From Scilla litardierei (taxonomy: Eukaryota > Streptophyta > Magnoliopsida > Asparagales > Asparagaceae): 64,000 nucleotides of DNA. The stretch is taken from the NCBI GenBank assembly GCA_030789695.1, contig CM061142.1, positions 158,258,714-158,322,713 of the forward strand. Reading direction: 5' to 3'. The notes under the pieces were generated by a model. It was not told where the DNA came from. It did not search any database and worked only from the letters and a program-made list of their open reading frames with translations. The translations under genes were made by a program, and so were the position numbers. Shown here in pieces: positions 11,158-23,350 of this stretch (its first letter is position 1; each line of letters begins with the position of its first letter).

Positions 11158-12717
11158 CTGTAACGATTTCACGGTTACATATCTGCTCAATCCTTGAATT
11201 GAAGGTATCCAACCTATCTGCTCAATCCTTGATTCTGCAGGATCCATATATGTGAACCCTATATGTGAAGAAGAGAACATCAAATTCAAATATCTAGAAA
11301 TATACAGCACAACTCGAGCTCTGCCAATGCTCGATTCGATATCCGGTCGTCGGATGGGTCGAATCGAAGTCACCCCGTCTCAAAAATGCTAACAGAAAAA
11401 GTTAATCAGTAACAATTTAAGCTAACAGAAGTTATTATTATGCATTGGCAATTGGAGTCACAAAAATGCTACCATTCATGAAAACAACAAAAATTATAGT
11501 CACAACAAATATTCCAGTGAACTTGATACTCTTGAGTGATAACAAAAATTCCAGTTTGTTCTACTCTTGCACATAACACTCATGAACACAACAAAAATTC
11601 TGGAAACAAACTTGATTTAGTCAAAAAGCTTGCAAAAAGAAATACTCGAGATTACTGCAAAATGATTACTGCAAAAAACACTCGAGAGTACTACAATAAT
11701 TCTCACAAAATTGCTTGCAAAAGTTTTAGTTTTGATCATTCCATATCTTCCCATCTGCATCCAAACGTAATGATCCTCCTTTCCAAGCCCAATTTCCTAA
11801 ATGGACACAAAACATATTATTCCACCTTTTAGTAGAGAAATAAATTACTAATTTTATGTTGAATCAAAAAGTAAAGTTATGATGGTTTATAAAACTCACT
11901 ATTTTTACCTTTCTCATGTTTCAGCAGAAAACATGTTGCGCATCACATAATAAAGAGAGTGAGTCTCAATCGGAATCCATAAGGAAGTGCCATTTGGATG
12001 AGCAATAACCTAGGTAATTAAAAAAATAAACCTGTTAGAGATAATTTAATTGATAATACCAAAAATTTAAAGTTAAAACTTTATTTACCTTGTTAAGTGG
12101 GTGCGGGGACGATCGAGCTTTGAGTATCCAATCACGCTCAGCAAGGAATATCTTCCAGTGATGGCGATCGAGCCCTGTCACATTTGCTTGTACTATTCCT
12201 TTTTCAACTAACTGAAAATTATAATAATAAAATAGTTACTAATATAAAAATTCTTAGTAAGAAAATGATGTCAGCTTTAATGGAATGCATACCTTATCAC
12301 CCCAAATTCTCGTGTAAGGACGTAACTTGACAGATGTATTAATGTTTCGAAGTAATTTAACATATAATTACAAAATCGATTAAAAGCAACTAAGACCAAA
12401 TATAGTATAGAACAAAGTATGTTTAGCAGCTTACAGTTTCACACAAATAAGCATCGTGTGCAACATCCTTCTGTAAAAAGATACAAAGCAATATTTTAGC
12501 AAACTAAAGTTAAAATTTTAGTTAAATTTGTTTTAAAGGCAGAAAATTTCTTACATTGCCATAAATTGTAATACTTGTCCACATCTTGTAGCCCTTCATT
12601 AAAAATAATACAAATCATTAGTGTGTAGCAATCATCAAGTACAACAACAAACGGCCAATAGAAAGATGTTTACTTACTTATAATAGTCATCAAAGAGATT
12701 CATAGCAAGACTTCTGG
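11158..12717. other. AT-rich Helitron interior, no gene recognised
   Basis: Downstream flank of the helicase gene on the element's strand. An imperfect hairpin around 11325-11360 (GATTCGATATCCG ... CGGATGGGTCGAATC) stands out. Several minus-strand exon-like pieces may be present (for example 11900-12200), but none gives a recognisable protein. Confidence 0.4.
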
Positions 12718-15700
12718 CTAAACAATGTTAACTGTGTTATTCGAATCAGACGGCAGACGTACACTAACACGATCAAAAGATGTGCACCTGGAAAGTGCCA
12801 CATAAAGATGCCCATGGCTAAAAACTGGGTTACGCAAGTCAACCCCAACAAACTTTACGGATTGTCCTTGTGATTTATTAATTGTCATTGCGTAAGTTAC
12901 ACGAACTGGAAACTGTCGTCTTGTCATATGAAAAGGTAACTCTGAAGCTGATGGGGACAAAGATATTCTTGGAATAAACACAAAACTACCGGCTTTATCC
13001 CCATTCAAAATTTGAGCTTCAATCACACTGGATGCACATCTAAGAACCATCAGTCGGGTGCCATTACAGAGCCCATCTTTAGGTGCAATATTTCGCAGTA
13101 AAATAATTGGACAACCGACCTTAAGGTCAAGTTTAAATGGTGGCAAACCAGGATGATCCAAAGAGTTTATGTACTCGGTCGGATAACGATTTATAATTGC
13201 AGGATCAGTTTCTTCATATTCAGCCAGTTTGTCTGCGGCTAGATATGTAATCAGCTGTCCAGGATAAATTTGTAAAGCAGTAGTGTTTATTAAATTAACA
13301 TCACCATTACGCGCAGAAAGAATTATTCGTTCAGTCAGATATGCCGGAGTCACCACACCCTCAACGTCTAGCTGCAGATAAATTCTTAATAATAATTCTT
13401 TTAAATCCTTGCATCGGAATATGTGGGAGGGAAGCTCCACCACTTCATTAGGCTTTGTGCCAACCTATTACATAAATAGAAAAATTTTAAAGGTAAGGGT
13501 AATTTATAGTATGATGGTTATTAAAAGCATCAAGTATCTAAATAAATACCTCCAAAATAAATTTCGCAAAATCTGTACTTTCAACAGATGAATTAGTCAA
13601 CCGCATATTTTGGTCCAAGATCAAAACTTTCACAGAACACCACAATGCAGATCGTCTCAATGAGGCTCCAACAATTTCTTCTCGAATCCCCTTTGGTATG
13701 ACTGGCAAGATTTGCCGGAAGTCACCACCAAGAACAACGGTAATACCACCAAAAGCTCTGTTGTCATCACAAATATCTCTTAACGATCGATCCACTGACT
13801 CAACACAATGGCGATGTTGCATAGGAACTTCATCCCATATTATCAACTTTGTTTTTCTGAATAATTGCGCATATATAGATTGCTTACTAAAATTACAAAT
13901 TGAATTATCATGCACATCTAACGGGATACGAAATGTTGAGTGTGCAGTGCGACCTCCGATAAGTAGCAACGATGCAATACCAGAAGATGCGACGGTGATA
14001 ACTATATTTCCAAGACTACGCAACATTGTCGCTATTGCATTATACAAAAAATTCTTTCCAGTTCCAGCACCACCGCTCAAGAAAAATGTAGTACCTCTAT
14101 TTTCAAAAACAGAAGAAGTAATTGCTGAATAAGCTGCACGTAGTGCATCGTTTAGCCAATCAACATCTTTTAGGGCATCCAATTGTTGCGCTGTATTTAT
14201 GAGTTCCTGATGTTCATGCAACAGTCTATTGCCAACAATTACGTTCCACTCTCTCGTAGGAAATGGCATCGGCGGAAAGTCAGCTAGACACTTGCCAGAC
14301 TCCTCAAGTAATTCATTGATAAGGAATAAGCCGTAATCTTCAAGTTGACATTGAGTTGGAGTAGAAATGGCAAATAAAGCAGGAATTTTATGTTGAAGAT
14401 CGTCACAAATATGCATGGAGAATTGATTCCATAATGCAAGTGGGTCGATTGGTGAACATTCGATAAGAATAATACAAAACAGTCTTCTTAATTGATATCC
14501 CGTTTTCATAATTGAAGCCTCGTAAAGACATTGTTTCCATTCTGAATCATCTTCAAGCAGACCTCTTGCAACGCACGTTGCTTTGAATGTAGAGTACTCT
14601 ATATTATTGAATGTGCGTAAATTTTTCCATGATGTTGGTCCTTTAACAACTGTTAGCAACAACCGCAGATAGAATCGCTCACCAGAGTTGGGAGATGCAA
14701 AATACATTCTGCCAATTGCATATCCCGATTTTCTTGGAGTCCATACCTTTGTGGATAAATTCCACACAAACTTTTGAGGGAACTCCTGGTAAGTAAGTTC
14801 ACGTGCTGGTTCATGTAATGCACAACATGTAAAAAATTCAGTCAAAGTTGTCTTCTCATTTTCAGCTCTAGACCTTATTGTAGCAGAATCTTCATCTGGA
14901 TCAAAAATAACACGGTGTTGCCCTGGTAAATGAAGGACCAATCTTTGTACCGACGGAATCTCCTGATGTAAAGGATGCTCAAATATCCGCCAAGCCGCCT
15001 CTGGTGGTCCAATATATCTTGCATCAAGGTATTGTTGGATCTCATCTACTGCGCCCAGCACCATGGTGGTTCGATCATGCCCTTTATAAATGTACTTATG
15101 AATGTACTTGACACATCTTATTCCGGCACAAACTTCGACATTAATATGGCAGTTAAAGCGTAGAGAGAGATACTTATTATGTGGAACAACATCTCTATTA
15201 TCAACCTGCTGTCCCCTTACAATATAGATATGGCCATCATTACGACGACGATATATAGGATAGCCGTCGCGATCCATGGTTGTTGAATCTGCATAAGTTC
15301 TCGGGTACTTCTTAGTACATTTGCCATTGTCCATACATGAAGCATTTGGATTTCGAGCACCACATGGTCCGTGCACCATACATTTCATCACGGTATCGAA
15401 TAATTCCTGATCTTGAGTTGGATCAGGAAATTCAGCACAAACAATCTTATCAACTTGTTCACATGTATGGATCTTATCTGGACCAGAAAGAAAGAAAAGA
15501 GCATGCATATGTGGAAGCCCACGTTTCTGAAATTCAATTGTGAAGACATGTGCTACTTTCCTGCCAAATACATTTTTGACATCAATCTCCTTCATCAAAG
15601 CCTTTCGTTTTAACTCAAAAACACGTGCAACTAAATCAGGTCGATCGAAAGCCCTTTGATTGGGTAGTAGAGCTGAAATTATTTCAGGCCACTTTGGATT

Positions 15701-17488
15701 TGCAGTCATGGTAAGAAATATATCGGGGTGCTGGTTATACCGTGTGATAGCCATCGAGTCTTGAAATATTTCAAACATGTGACGTGTACTACCAGTAAAA
15801 GATGATGGAAGTATCATGCGTTGGCCAATTTGGTCACCACTTCCATATGCATCAATATCTGTAAGGCCCTGATATAGTTCTGAATGGAGTTTTTGTTGAT
15901 TAAGTTTGATGAACGTCAAACGATTCTGCTCAGTTGCTGCCCAAGCATCAACTATAAACTCTTGGAACAATTTTCCGGCTCTCAGAATTGAAGAATACTC
16001 CGTAGGTCTTTCAAACAGACGGTAGCTATAATACTCACACAATGTAAGGCGTCTATGTGAGACTTGATTTTGCACCGGATCCCATTGTTTCAAATCAGGT
16101 TCCCATCCAAGTTGACCATGCGGGAATAACAATACATAATGCAATGGCAAGTATGCAGGATGAGCCTCATTGATTTGCATTAGTTGATTATTACCGTGTA
16201 GATGTAAAACAATATCTCGCATCTTAGAAGGTCGATGGCCATCTCCAGGTAAAATAATCGCAATTTCATCTACGGTTGGCAGGTTATATCGTCGTCGATC
16301 TTTATTTGAATTATAATGCAGATACACGGGGAGATCATGACCATATGAATACTCTTGTTTTAAAACAGTATAAGCTTGACGATACAGATGGATGGATGGA
16401 TTTATGACTGATAAACAATCTTGAATAATTTTTAATACATCTCTTCTCAAGTGAGGGTTTCTATTACTTCGTAACTCTGCAGCAGCAGTTGGATCATATA
16501 TGTAAAGTTGACAATAACTTGCTGTTTGATCATGTTGTGGCAAAAGTGAGCCTGTTCGATGACGTAATTCTCCATGAATTGTAAATGTTGTCGGACCTCT
16601 GCCAGTAATCAATCTTCGATCCAATGAAGCGCCAAGGCTGGTAAATGCATTAGCCGCATTATACTCCCGAGTATATTGTCGAAATGATTTTGATTGGTCA
16701 CTGTCACCGTCATATAAATCTCTAAGTGGTGGCGGGGGTTCAATAAGTTTATCTAATTTTACTTTTCCTTGTAAACAGCAGGTTCCAAAACGATGTGTTG
16801 TCAAAGTTGAAGTCGACAATTGTTCCGCCAACCAATGTAAGGCTGATCAATGAGGACATTGAATGTTCATAGATCCAAGATAATGTCGACCAAAATCCAA
16901 CTACGTTGGCGGACCAACTCTATGAAGAGTTGGCCTGCATAGTAATAGCGAGGCCGAGCCCTCATCTTCGTGTTGAACTTGAGATGTTTCTTGATCTCGT
17001 TCTATCCGTCTACGTTGAGTTGAAGACCTATCCAAATTTAAGTTATAACTATATTTTATAATCTGTTAAAATATTTTAGATTTTATGTATAGACAAATGG
17101 ATAATAACCTGACAATTGGAGACATTGGGCCCTCATCTTCTTGTTCAACTGGAGAAGTGGATAATGTAGACGTTATTTGAGGTACATCAAGTATGCTAGT
17201 AGGAGTCAAATATCGAGATATGTTTCTTTGTTCGCGTTCGCGTTCTCTCCTTCCGAGTTGAGCTAAAGACCTGTCAAAATTAAACCCAAAACTAAATATA
17301 TTAAAGTACAATAGAATAGAGTAGAAGTTAGGTACAATCAAGTTGGTGATCACCTGACAGCTGGATCAACATCTTGTTCAGAATTCGTAACATTGCCTGA
17401 GGCAGAGCCCTCATCATATCGAGCAATTCTTTGTGCTTGTTCACGTTCTCTCCTTTTGCGTTGAGCTAATTGTCTTTTTGATATGTAA
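12718..17488 (-). pseudogene. Helitron Rep/PIF1-type helicase gene, broken
   Basis: Encodes the Helitron transposase: a HUH-type Rep nuclease, which nicks and joins single strands, fused to a PIF1-like 5'-3' helicase. Exons on the minus strand are 17488-17354, 17270-17109, 17027-13550 and 13464-12718; the 85-bp last intron has GT/AG ends and phase 0. Visible motifs are the HUH core GLPHMH (near 15520), the Tyr motif [12 protein letters not shown] (near 15100), Walker A GGAGTGKN (near 14070), Walker B IIWDE (near 13840), GGDFRQ (near 13745) and the helicase C-terminus INKSQGQ and YVALSRC (12895-12775). Defects: TAG at 16901-16903, TGA at 16847-16849 (replacing a Cys of the N-terminal zinc finger, CPH*SALHW), and Asn for Thr/Ser in Walker A. 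The remaining 1,340 or so codons are open, so inactivation looks recent. A further 5' exon is likely but not located. Confidence 0.9.
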
Positions 17489-17866
17489 CTATCGACAGAT
17501 GACTAAATTGTGTGTTTATAAGATTGATTAATAATGGTAAATCAAGTATAGAAGTCATTGATGTCAAATAACAAATTTCGTACCGGTAGCATATTGGTTT
17601 GAAGCAAATATGATTTCTAAAATCTTTAGGCTGTTCAAATAATGCCAACGTCCAACTGAATTATTTAAAATAAATGTTAAAATATTATTAAACAAATATG
17701 AACGAAAGACGGCATGATGCCGCCAAGATGCATCATATAAGTAGATTCTACTGTGTAATATGTTATGGGACGATATATAAACAATAAAAAGATGAGATGA
17801 CAAAGGCACCGAGAGAGTAAGTAAATTTTGATGACCAATGTCCGAGATTCCATTATGTCGGTCCAA

Positions 17867-17894
17867 GTAGCCATAACCCGTGCCAGCGGGCACG
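17867..17894 (-). other. Degenerate Helitron 3' terminus inside unit 1
   Basis: Same sequence as 2460-2487: hairpin CGTGCCCGCTGGCACG, then GGTTATGGCTAC. It lies about 380 bp upstream of the first visible helicase exon and 2.7 kb from the unit's 5' end. The stretch 20586-17867 may therefore once have been a separate non-autonomous Helitron whose end signal failed. Confidence 0.5.
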
Positions 17895-20484
17895 ATTCAA
17901 TTAAGATTTCCCCACACAAAATCTTTATTAGCAAAAAGATTTTTTTACCCTCCAAAATTTTGGGACCTATAATATTCTCTTTCAAAATTTAAAAGTAGCA
18001 TGAGCACTCACTCTCCAATAACAAATCATTTTTCATGATGTCAGCCTTATACATAGGTTTCATTAGGTTTGAAGACCAATCAATCATCATCCTCGGAATA
18101 TTTTGATATCATATTATAATATTTTCATACCAAAAAGACAGTCAACATATATATACTCGCTTAATCAAAAGGCACCCTGATGCTAATCTTTAAGTCAATA
18201 ACTTCAATAACTTATATTCTAGACCAACCATTCTATTACATGCATTTAGCTTGATGATAACTGAAGAGTTGTTAAGGATCTTAAGTTTTACTTGATTCAA
18301 ATATAGTCTGAATTCACACTTTCATATTATCATGTTCTTGGTTTTAGGGCAAAACGTCAAGATCGTTACTTATTATATTATCATATTATCATTGTAAAGA
18401 TCAGTTTTTATATATATTGGATGCTTCTTGCATCAATATATAGTAGTACAAAACGTCAAGAACGTAGCCTTAAAGTCAGAAAATATATTTTTTTTAATTT
18501 TCGCCCGAAGTATGATCCATTACTTATTATGTGGTTGTAAACATGTATATTAACTGAAAATATCAAAAGAGCAAGGGACATACTTACCAATATTGGCTTC
18601 TAGTTTTCTTTCTCTTCCTAAAATTTCTGTTAATGAGGGTAATTGCTATGATCTAAGCTTATTAAATCTGAAATAGACTTATTGGCATCTTGAGTACCAA
18701 AAAAGCTCAGACAGACGAAGAGTTGTCAGAAATGGTTTGTAAATGGGAAATTGTTGGTAAGAGTTGTATTTTAGTTTTATTATGATGCATTCCCTTCGAT
18801 GTGTTGTTCTGACAAATTCTATCAAACTTTCACATCTATATGAGCTATAGTTCTGTATAGTTAACCTTCATACAAAGTAGAACTTGTAGAACTTTTCATA
18901 CATCTATATGAGACTGTATATGGTCTGGGGCAACTGATTCAGAATGAGACTGTAGTAATGGTCTCTATCTTGTAGAACTTTTCATTTCAGTGTTTGGATC
19001 TCATGTATATCTATTTATTATGAAATTTCCCCCTTATGTTGAATATGATTTTGGGATCAATCATATGGATCATCTTAAGCACAAAACTGCAATTGAACTT
19101 TTAATATTCCATTTCCATCATATGTAGGAAAATGAAATAACATGACAGGACTTCTATTAAACAGGCGCAGAAATAAGAGCATGAAGTATTTCATCAAACA
19201 GGTCAGAAACTTAGCAAATGAAATAGACTAAAGAAGAGCATGAAGTATTTCAGACTAAATAAGAACATGACTTAAAATGAAAATGAAGTATTGCAACTTT
19301 ATAAACTGAGCAAAGAAATTAGCAATAAACTTCCATTTCCATCATATGTAGGAAAATGAGCATGAAGTATTTCATCAAACAGGTTAGAAACTTAGCAAAT
19401 GAAATAGACTAAATAAGAGCATGAAGTATTTCAGACTAAATAAGAACATGACTTAAAATGAAAATGAAGTATTGCAACTTAATAAACTGAGCAAAGAAAC
19501 TTAGCAATAAACTTCCCATCATATGGATTTTTTCATATGGATTAAACAGGTGCTAAACAGGTGCTAAACTTTATAAACTTAGCAAAAGAAATCTTCTATT
19601 AAACAGGTGCTAATCAAAGATTTCCATCATATGGATTTTTTCAGAAAGCTTTCTGCGTCATTTTAATATGCACCTTGAAGATGTTAAAAACCCAATGTGT
19701 AAAGAAATCAATGAGACCACAAAATCACAGTTTACAAAAGCAATGAATTCAAGAAATCATAGTTCAAAGATGCTTACAAACTCGGAACCTTGCTGGCTAA
19801 GAACGAAGATCAAATCGACACCTTGCTGGCTGCGACAATTAGGGAGGAAAGAGCAAAGATCAAAGATAGAAGAACTTGCGACAGAAGAAGTTGATAGCAG
19901 ATCTAGAAGATGGGGTTACCTGGGACGGGAGATGAAGCGGATTCGAGGAGTCGTGTTAGCTCCACTTGAAGCGGATTCGGGAGATGAAGCGGAGGCGACG
20001 GGAGATGGGGTTACCTGCGACGGGGTTACCTGCGATGGGATGAGATTGAAGAACTTGAGACTGGCGAAACACATTGATTATTGTCATGTTAGTTACGTTT
20101 TTTTGTGTAGAAGGCGAGGAGTCGTCGGGAGGATTCGAGGGCTTGGGAAGAGAAATGATTATTATCCAACCCTCATCAGAAAAGTTTTTACCCAACCCAA
20201 AGAAAACTCACATATAGACCATTTCTCTTGCAAGTGGACCCTACATCATTTTTTCTCACAAAACACAGAGTTTTGGGTTGAGGTGATGGCAAAAAGAGAG
20301 CTAATTCATGTCATGTTCAAATTAAACCCAACACAACAAAACCCACATACTGACCCTTTCTATTTCCAGCTGACCCCGCTTATTTTTCTCTCTCAAAACT
20401 CAAAGTTGTCCTCCTACAAAAGTTTTACATCAACTGATCTCAGCCATTGATCTCCCAAGATCAAATCACAACCGTCTTTTATCT

Positions 20485-20586
20485 TGTCCTAGTCAGCCCT
20501 AGGATTCAAAAAAACACTATCAAATGTATAATAGATTGTCCTAGTCAGCCCTAGGATTCAAAAAACACTGTCAAATGTATAATAGA
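20485..20586 (-). repeat. Doubled Helitron 5' terminus (2 x 51 bp)
   Basis: Two tandem copies (20536-20586 and 20485-20535), each starting TCTATTATACATTTGA on the minus strand and containing CCTAGGGCTGACTAGGACAA. Either TC could serve as the 5' end. The same doubling is present at 5078-5179. Confidence 0.9.
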
Positions 20587-20616
20587 CTAGTCATAACCCG
20601 TGCCCGTAGGGCACGG
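20587..20616 (-). other. Helitron 3' terminus and second head-to-tail junction
   Basis: Identical to 5180-5209: stem-loop CCGTGCCCGTAGGGCACGG, then CTAG at 20590-20587 on the minus strand, directly followed by TC (20586) of the next element. Confidence 0.9.
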
Positions 20617-22601
20617 TTCATTTACGATATTCCCCCCTCAAAATCTTAGAACACCCAAAATTTAGCTCATCCCAAGAAATTTAGTTCCTCCCAAAAATCT
20701 TAGTTCCTCCCAAATTTAGTTTAATGATTTTAGTTTTCAAATGATTAATGAGAAGACCCAAAATTTCAACAAATAGTTTGCAGATCACAGAATACATCAT
20801 TATCATATAGTCTCAAGAAGCGACTACTTATCATATATAATTGTGCGAATTAGAGAAAGTTCAAAATTTTCTGCATCAAAACAGTGGTAGATCAATGTGC
20901 TTGTGTTGGCATTTTTTGTCATGTTATCAGACTAATGTAAGAATTCGTGGAATAGATTCTGAAAAGAAGCTTCATGTGGTACCCTCAGCTTTGTTAAGCT
21001 TATTATTCCTTCGTCCGCGATGATGTGATAAGCCGCACTGTAATCTTAAAATGGAAAATTTTTCTACACAACATCAAGATTGGCCAAACTAATAATATAT
21101 AATCTTGTAATGATTAAGAAATTAGGATTTCGTGAGAGCCCGCTAGTATTGCTATGTTTCATATTTAAGCCATATATTGTGAGAGCAGCGACATAAAATT
21201 GTGATGTTTTCTTCAAAAAAATATGAGAAAATTAGATTGCATCTTCGTACCAGGTACTGTATTTTTAATTCCATAACTTAGAATTCTAGTCATTTAAGCC
21301 CATGGTCGTTCCATCTGGTATTCTTATCAGTCCAAATCTACAGCCAACAATTATGTCGATATAGTGAGCAAAGTTACATATTTCAAATTTTACTTATGCA
21401 AAACTTGGGTATAGAATATGTAGACGCATACAATTAAAATTTAAACAATTTGGAGTTGAATAGTAAATGGTTAAGATGCAAAGAAATTCACAATGGCGAC
21501 ATACTTGAAAGATAACTATTCAATCATTTTCCAGTTTTAGAAAACTATAAAATGGTTGTTAACAAAAAATAGAAAACAAAACTACCATTTTTATTTCATT
21601 CCGTTAAATTCTCATTTTCAAATAACTAAAATGAAATCATAACTCAAAAAAATTCTCATCCAATGATTTTAAAACATCTTTTATTTATTGAATAATAATT
21701 TTATTAAGAGAAAACTCCATTAAACCAAGCACTTCAAATTGATGTTCAATCCTATGATTTTACAAACAACCGTATGGAGAAAAAGAGACTAAACAAAAAA
21801 ATATGATGAAATCGCCAACACGGTAAAAGAAATCAAAAAATCCATAATCTTTCTTTACCAATTATTTTATACATCATAAAATAAATTTTGTCAGAATTAT
21901 TTATACACAAAAATGAACACAAATATTCACATCACACAAATCCCCGCTTATTTTTCAAGTATGTCGCCACAAATATTCACATCACACAAAAAATCCAAAA
22001 TCTTTCTTTACCGATTATTTTATAGTGGATTATTTTTATCATACAAACCTACCCCAAAAAATGAACACAATTGTTTTCATCATCCAAACCACCGCCAAAT
22101 ACATCATACAAACCCCAATCATAAAGAGTAACAACAAAAATACAACATTATTTAGGCACAATACAACATTATTTCGGCACAGAATTTTTTTAACCCCAAA
22201 GACAACAAAGCAATACAAAGAAAACAGTAAATCAACTCTAATGAAGAGGGGCGGCCACCCCGATGGAGTTGGAGCGAAGCAAACGTGCAAGTCCTTCCCA
22301 TCGAAATCCATCAAAGACTTAATGAATGCTGGCGGTGCAACGAATACTTACTTTCTTCCCATCCAATTTCTTCTTGTCATCCACAACCCAACACACCATT
22401 AAACAGCTCTCCGATCGATCAAATTCCTGCAAATTATATGTAAACAGACTCCTGATACATCAAAATATACACATCTCTCTATAATTAATTCTACACATAT
22501 ATATGATATTAACTGTACTGATGCTCAAACACGCTACAAAGTTGAATTAGATGCCAACTAACTAAGCTATCTAGAGATCATGCATATAACTACGAACTAA
22601 T

Positions 22602-22974
22602 TTAATACCACATGGAAGAATCATCAGCTCTGCTCATCTCAGCCTCCAGTGCTTCCATCTGCATCTCCAGCCCTCTCAGCTTCTCGTTTGTTGAGCCTTC
22701 TCCTCGTTGCCTCATCTGCACCAATATATTCCAAACTATCATACAACTGATGATTGTCACCAAACAATAAGTGCATATTTAGATGCGTACCAAACTGCGA
22801 GATGAACTCGGACACAGACATCACTTGACTGCATGAAGTTGTGATGGTGGTGGCGGCCACTGCAGTGGCTGCAGCAGAGGCAGCACCGACGGCGGCGGAC
22901 GCGGCCACAGACCTGTACCCGACGTGATGGGCAACTCCCATCCGCAGTTTTGGAAACCCTGCTTTAGTTCGCAA
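22602..22974 (-). pseudogene. Captured fragment, frameshifted copy
   Basis: Copy of the frame at 7195-7572. A 5-bp deletion (CAGGC in plus orientation) near 22689 shifts the reading frame within the last third, replacing the charged C-terminal helix with an unrelated tail. No selection on this copy is evident. Confidence 0.6.
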
Positions 22975-23350
22975 ACAAATACCAGTTTCAAAAATCTCAG
23001 TTTAGGCCCAAGAGTCTACCAAACCATGTTGCCAAACGGGACCTCTTCAGGATCACATTGTTTCAGCGAACCCCACAAAATATGAACAGCAATAAAAAAT
23101 AGGAGTACAATGAAAAGAAACAGTGCAGCATTCTAGCAAATACTTAAAGCGTAAGAAATTAAATAAAGCAAGAAAAAATGTGAGAGTGATATGAGCTTAA
23201 GCCTTAAGTGGGTTGTTTGAACATCAAAGAACACAAACCCGCCTCTAAATTTTCTAAATTTTGAAAATCTCAGTGCAGCATTCTCAGCCACTCTTTATCT
23301 TGTCCTAGTCAGCCCTAGAATTCAAAAAACGCTGTCAAATGTATAATAGA

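Larger units (their letters stand above)
5180..20586 (-). mobile_element. Helitron unit 1, complete, 15.4 kb
   Basis: A rolling-circle (Helitron) transposon read on the minus strand from TC at 20586 to hairpin plus CTAG at 5180, 15,407 bp. In that direction it holds a doubled 5' end (20485-20586), leader DNA, a degenerate 3' end (17867-17894), the Rep/helicase gene (17488-12718), AT-rich DNA with exon-like fragments of other genes (11157, 10450, 9163), a short-motif repeat field (8960-7890), a captured ORF (7572-7195) and the 3' end. Helitrons insert between A and T without target duplication, and the joins seen here fit that. The coding gene is broken, so the unit is probably not autonomous now. 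An alternative is that a two-element junction was duplicated as a block; the 15.4 kb would then not be one transposition unit. Confidence 0.75.
17061..23254. repeat. Long direct repeat, copy 2 (partner 1654-7852)
   Basis: Second copy of the 6.2-kb repeat. To its left the sequence continues without a break into the Helitron helicase gene, so the start of similarity reflects the gap in front of copy 1 and not a biological end. To its right, after 23254, a true breakpoint leads into about 96 bp carrying another Helitron 5' end. Confidence 0.97.
20587..23350 (-). mobile_element. Helitron X, non-autonomous deletion derivative
   Basis: A 2.76-kb Helitron running from TC near 23350 to CTAG at 20587. 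The 3' 2.67 kb equals the 3' end of unit 1. The first 96 bp is a related 5' terminus (ACAGCGTTTTTTGAATTCTA, then GGGCTGACTAGGACAAG). It carries no Rep or helicase. The base before TC is A, as expected. Three overlapping TATAATAGAT copies (23341-23370) leave the exact start open (23350, 23359 or 23370). At the breakpoint (23255-23275), copied bits such as GTGCAGCATTCT look like filler DNA. Confidence 0.8.

Noticed and set aside
12718..16831. Host PIF1 DNA-repair helicase gene
   Set aside because: The HUH Rep motifs, the zinc-finger N-terminus and Helitron termini around it identify a transposon protein.
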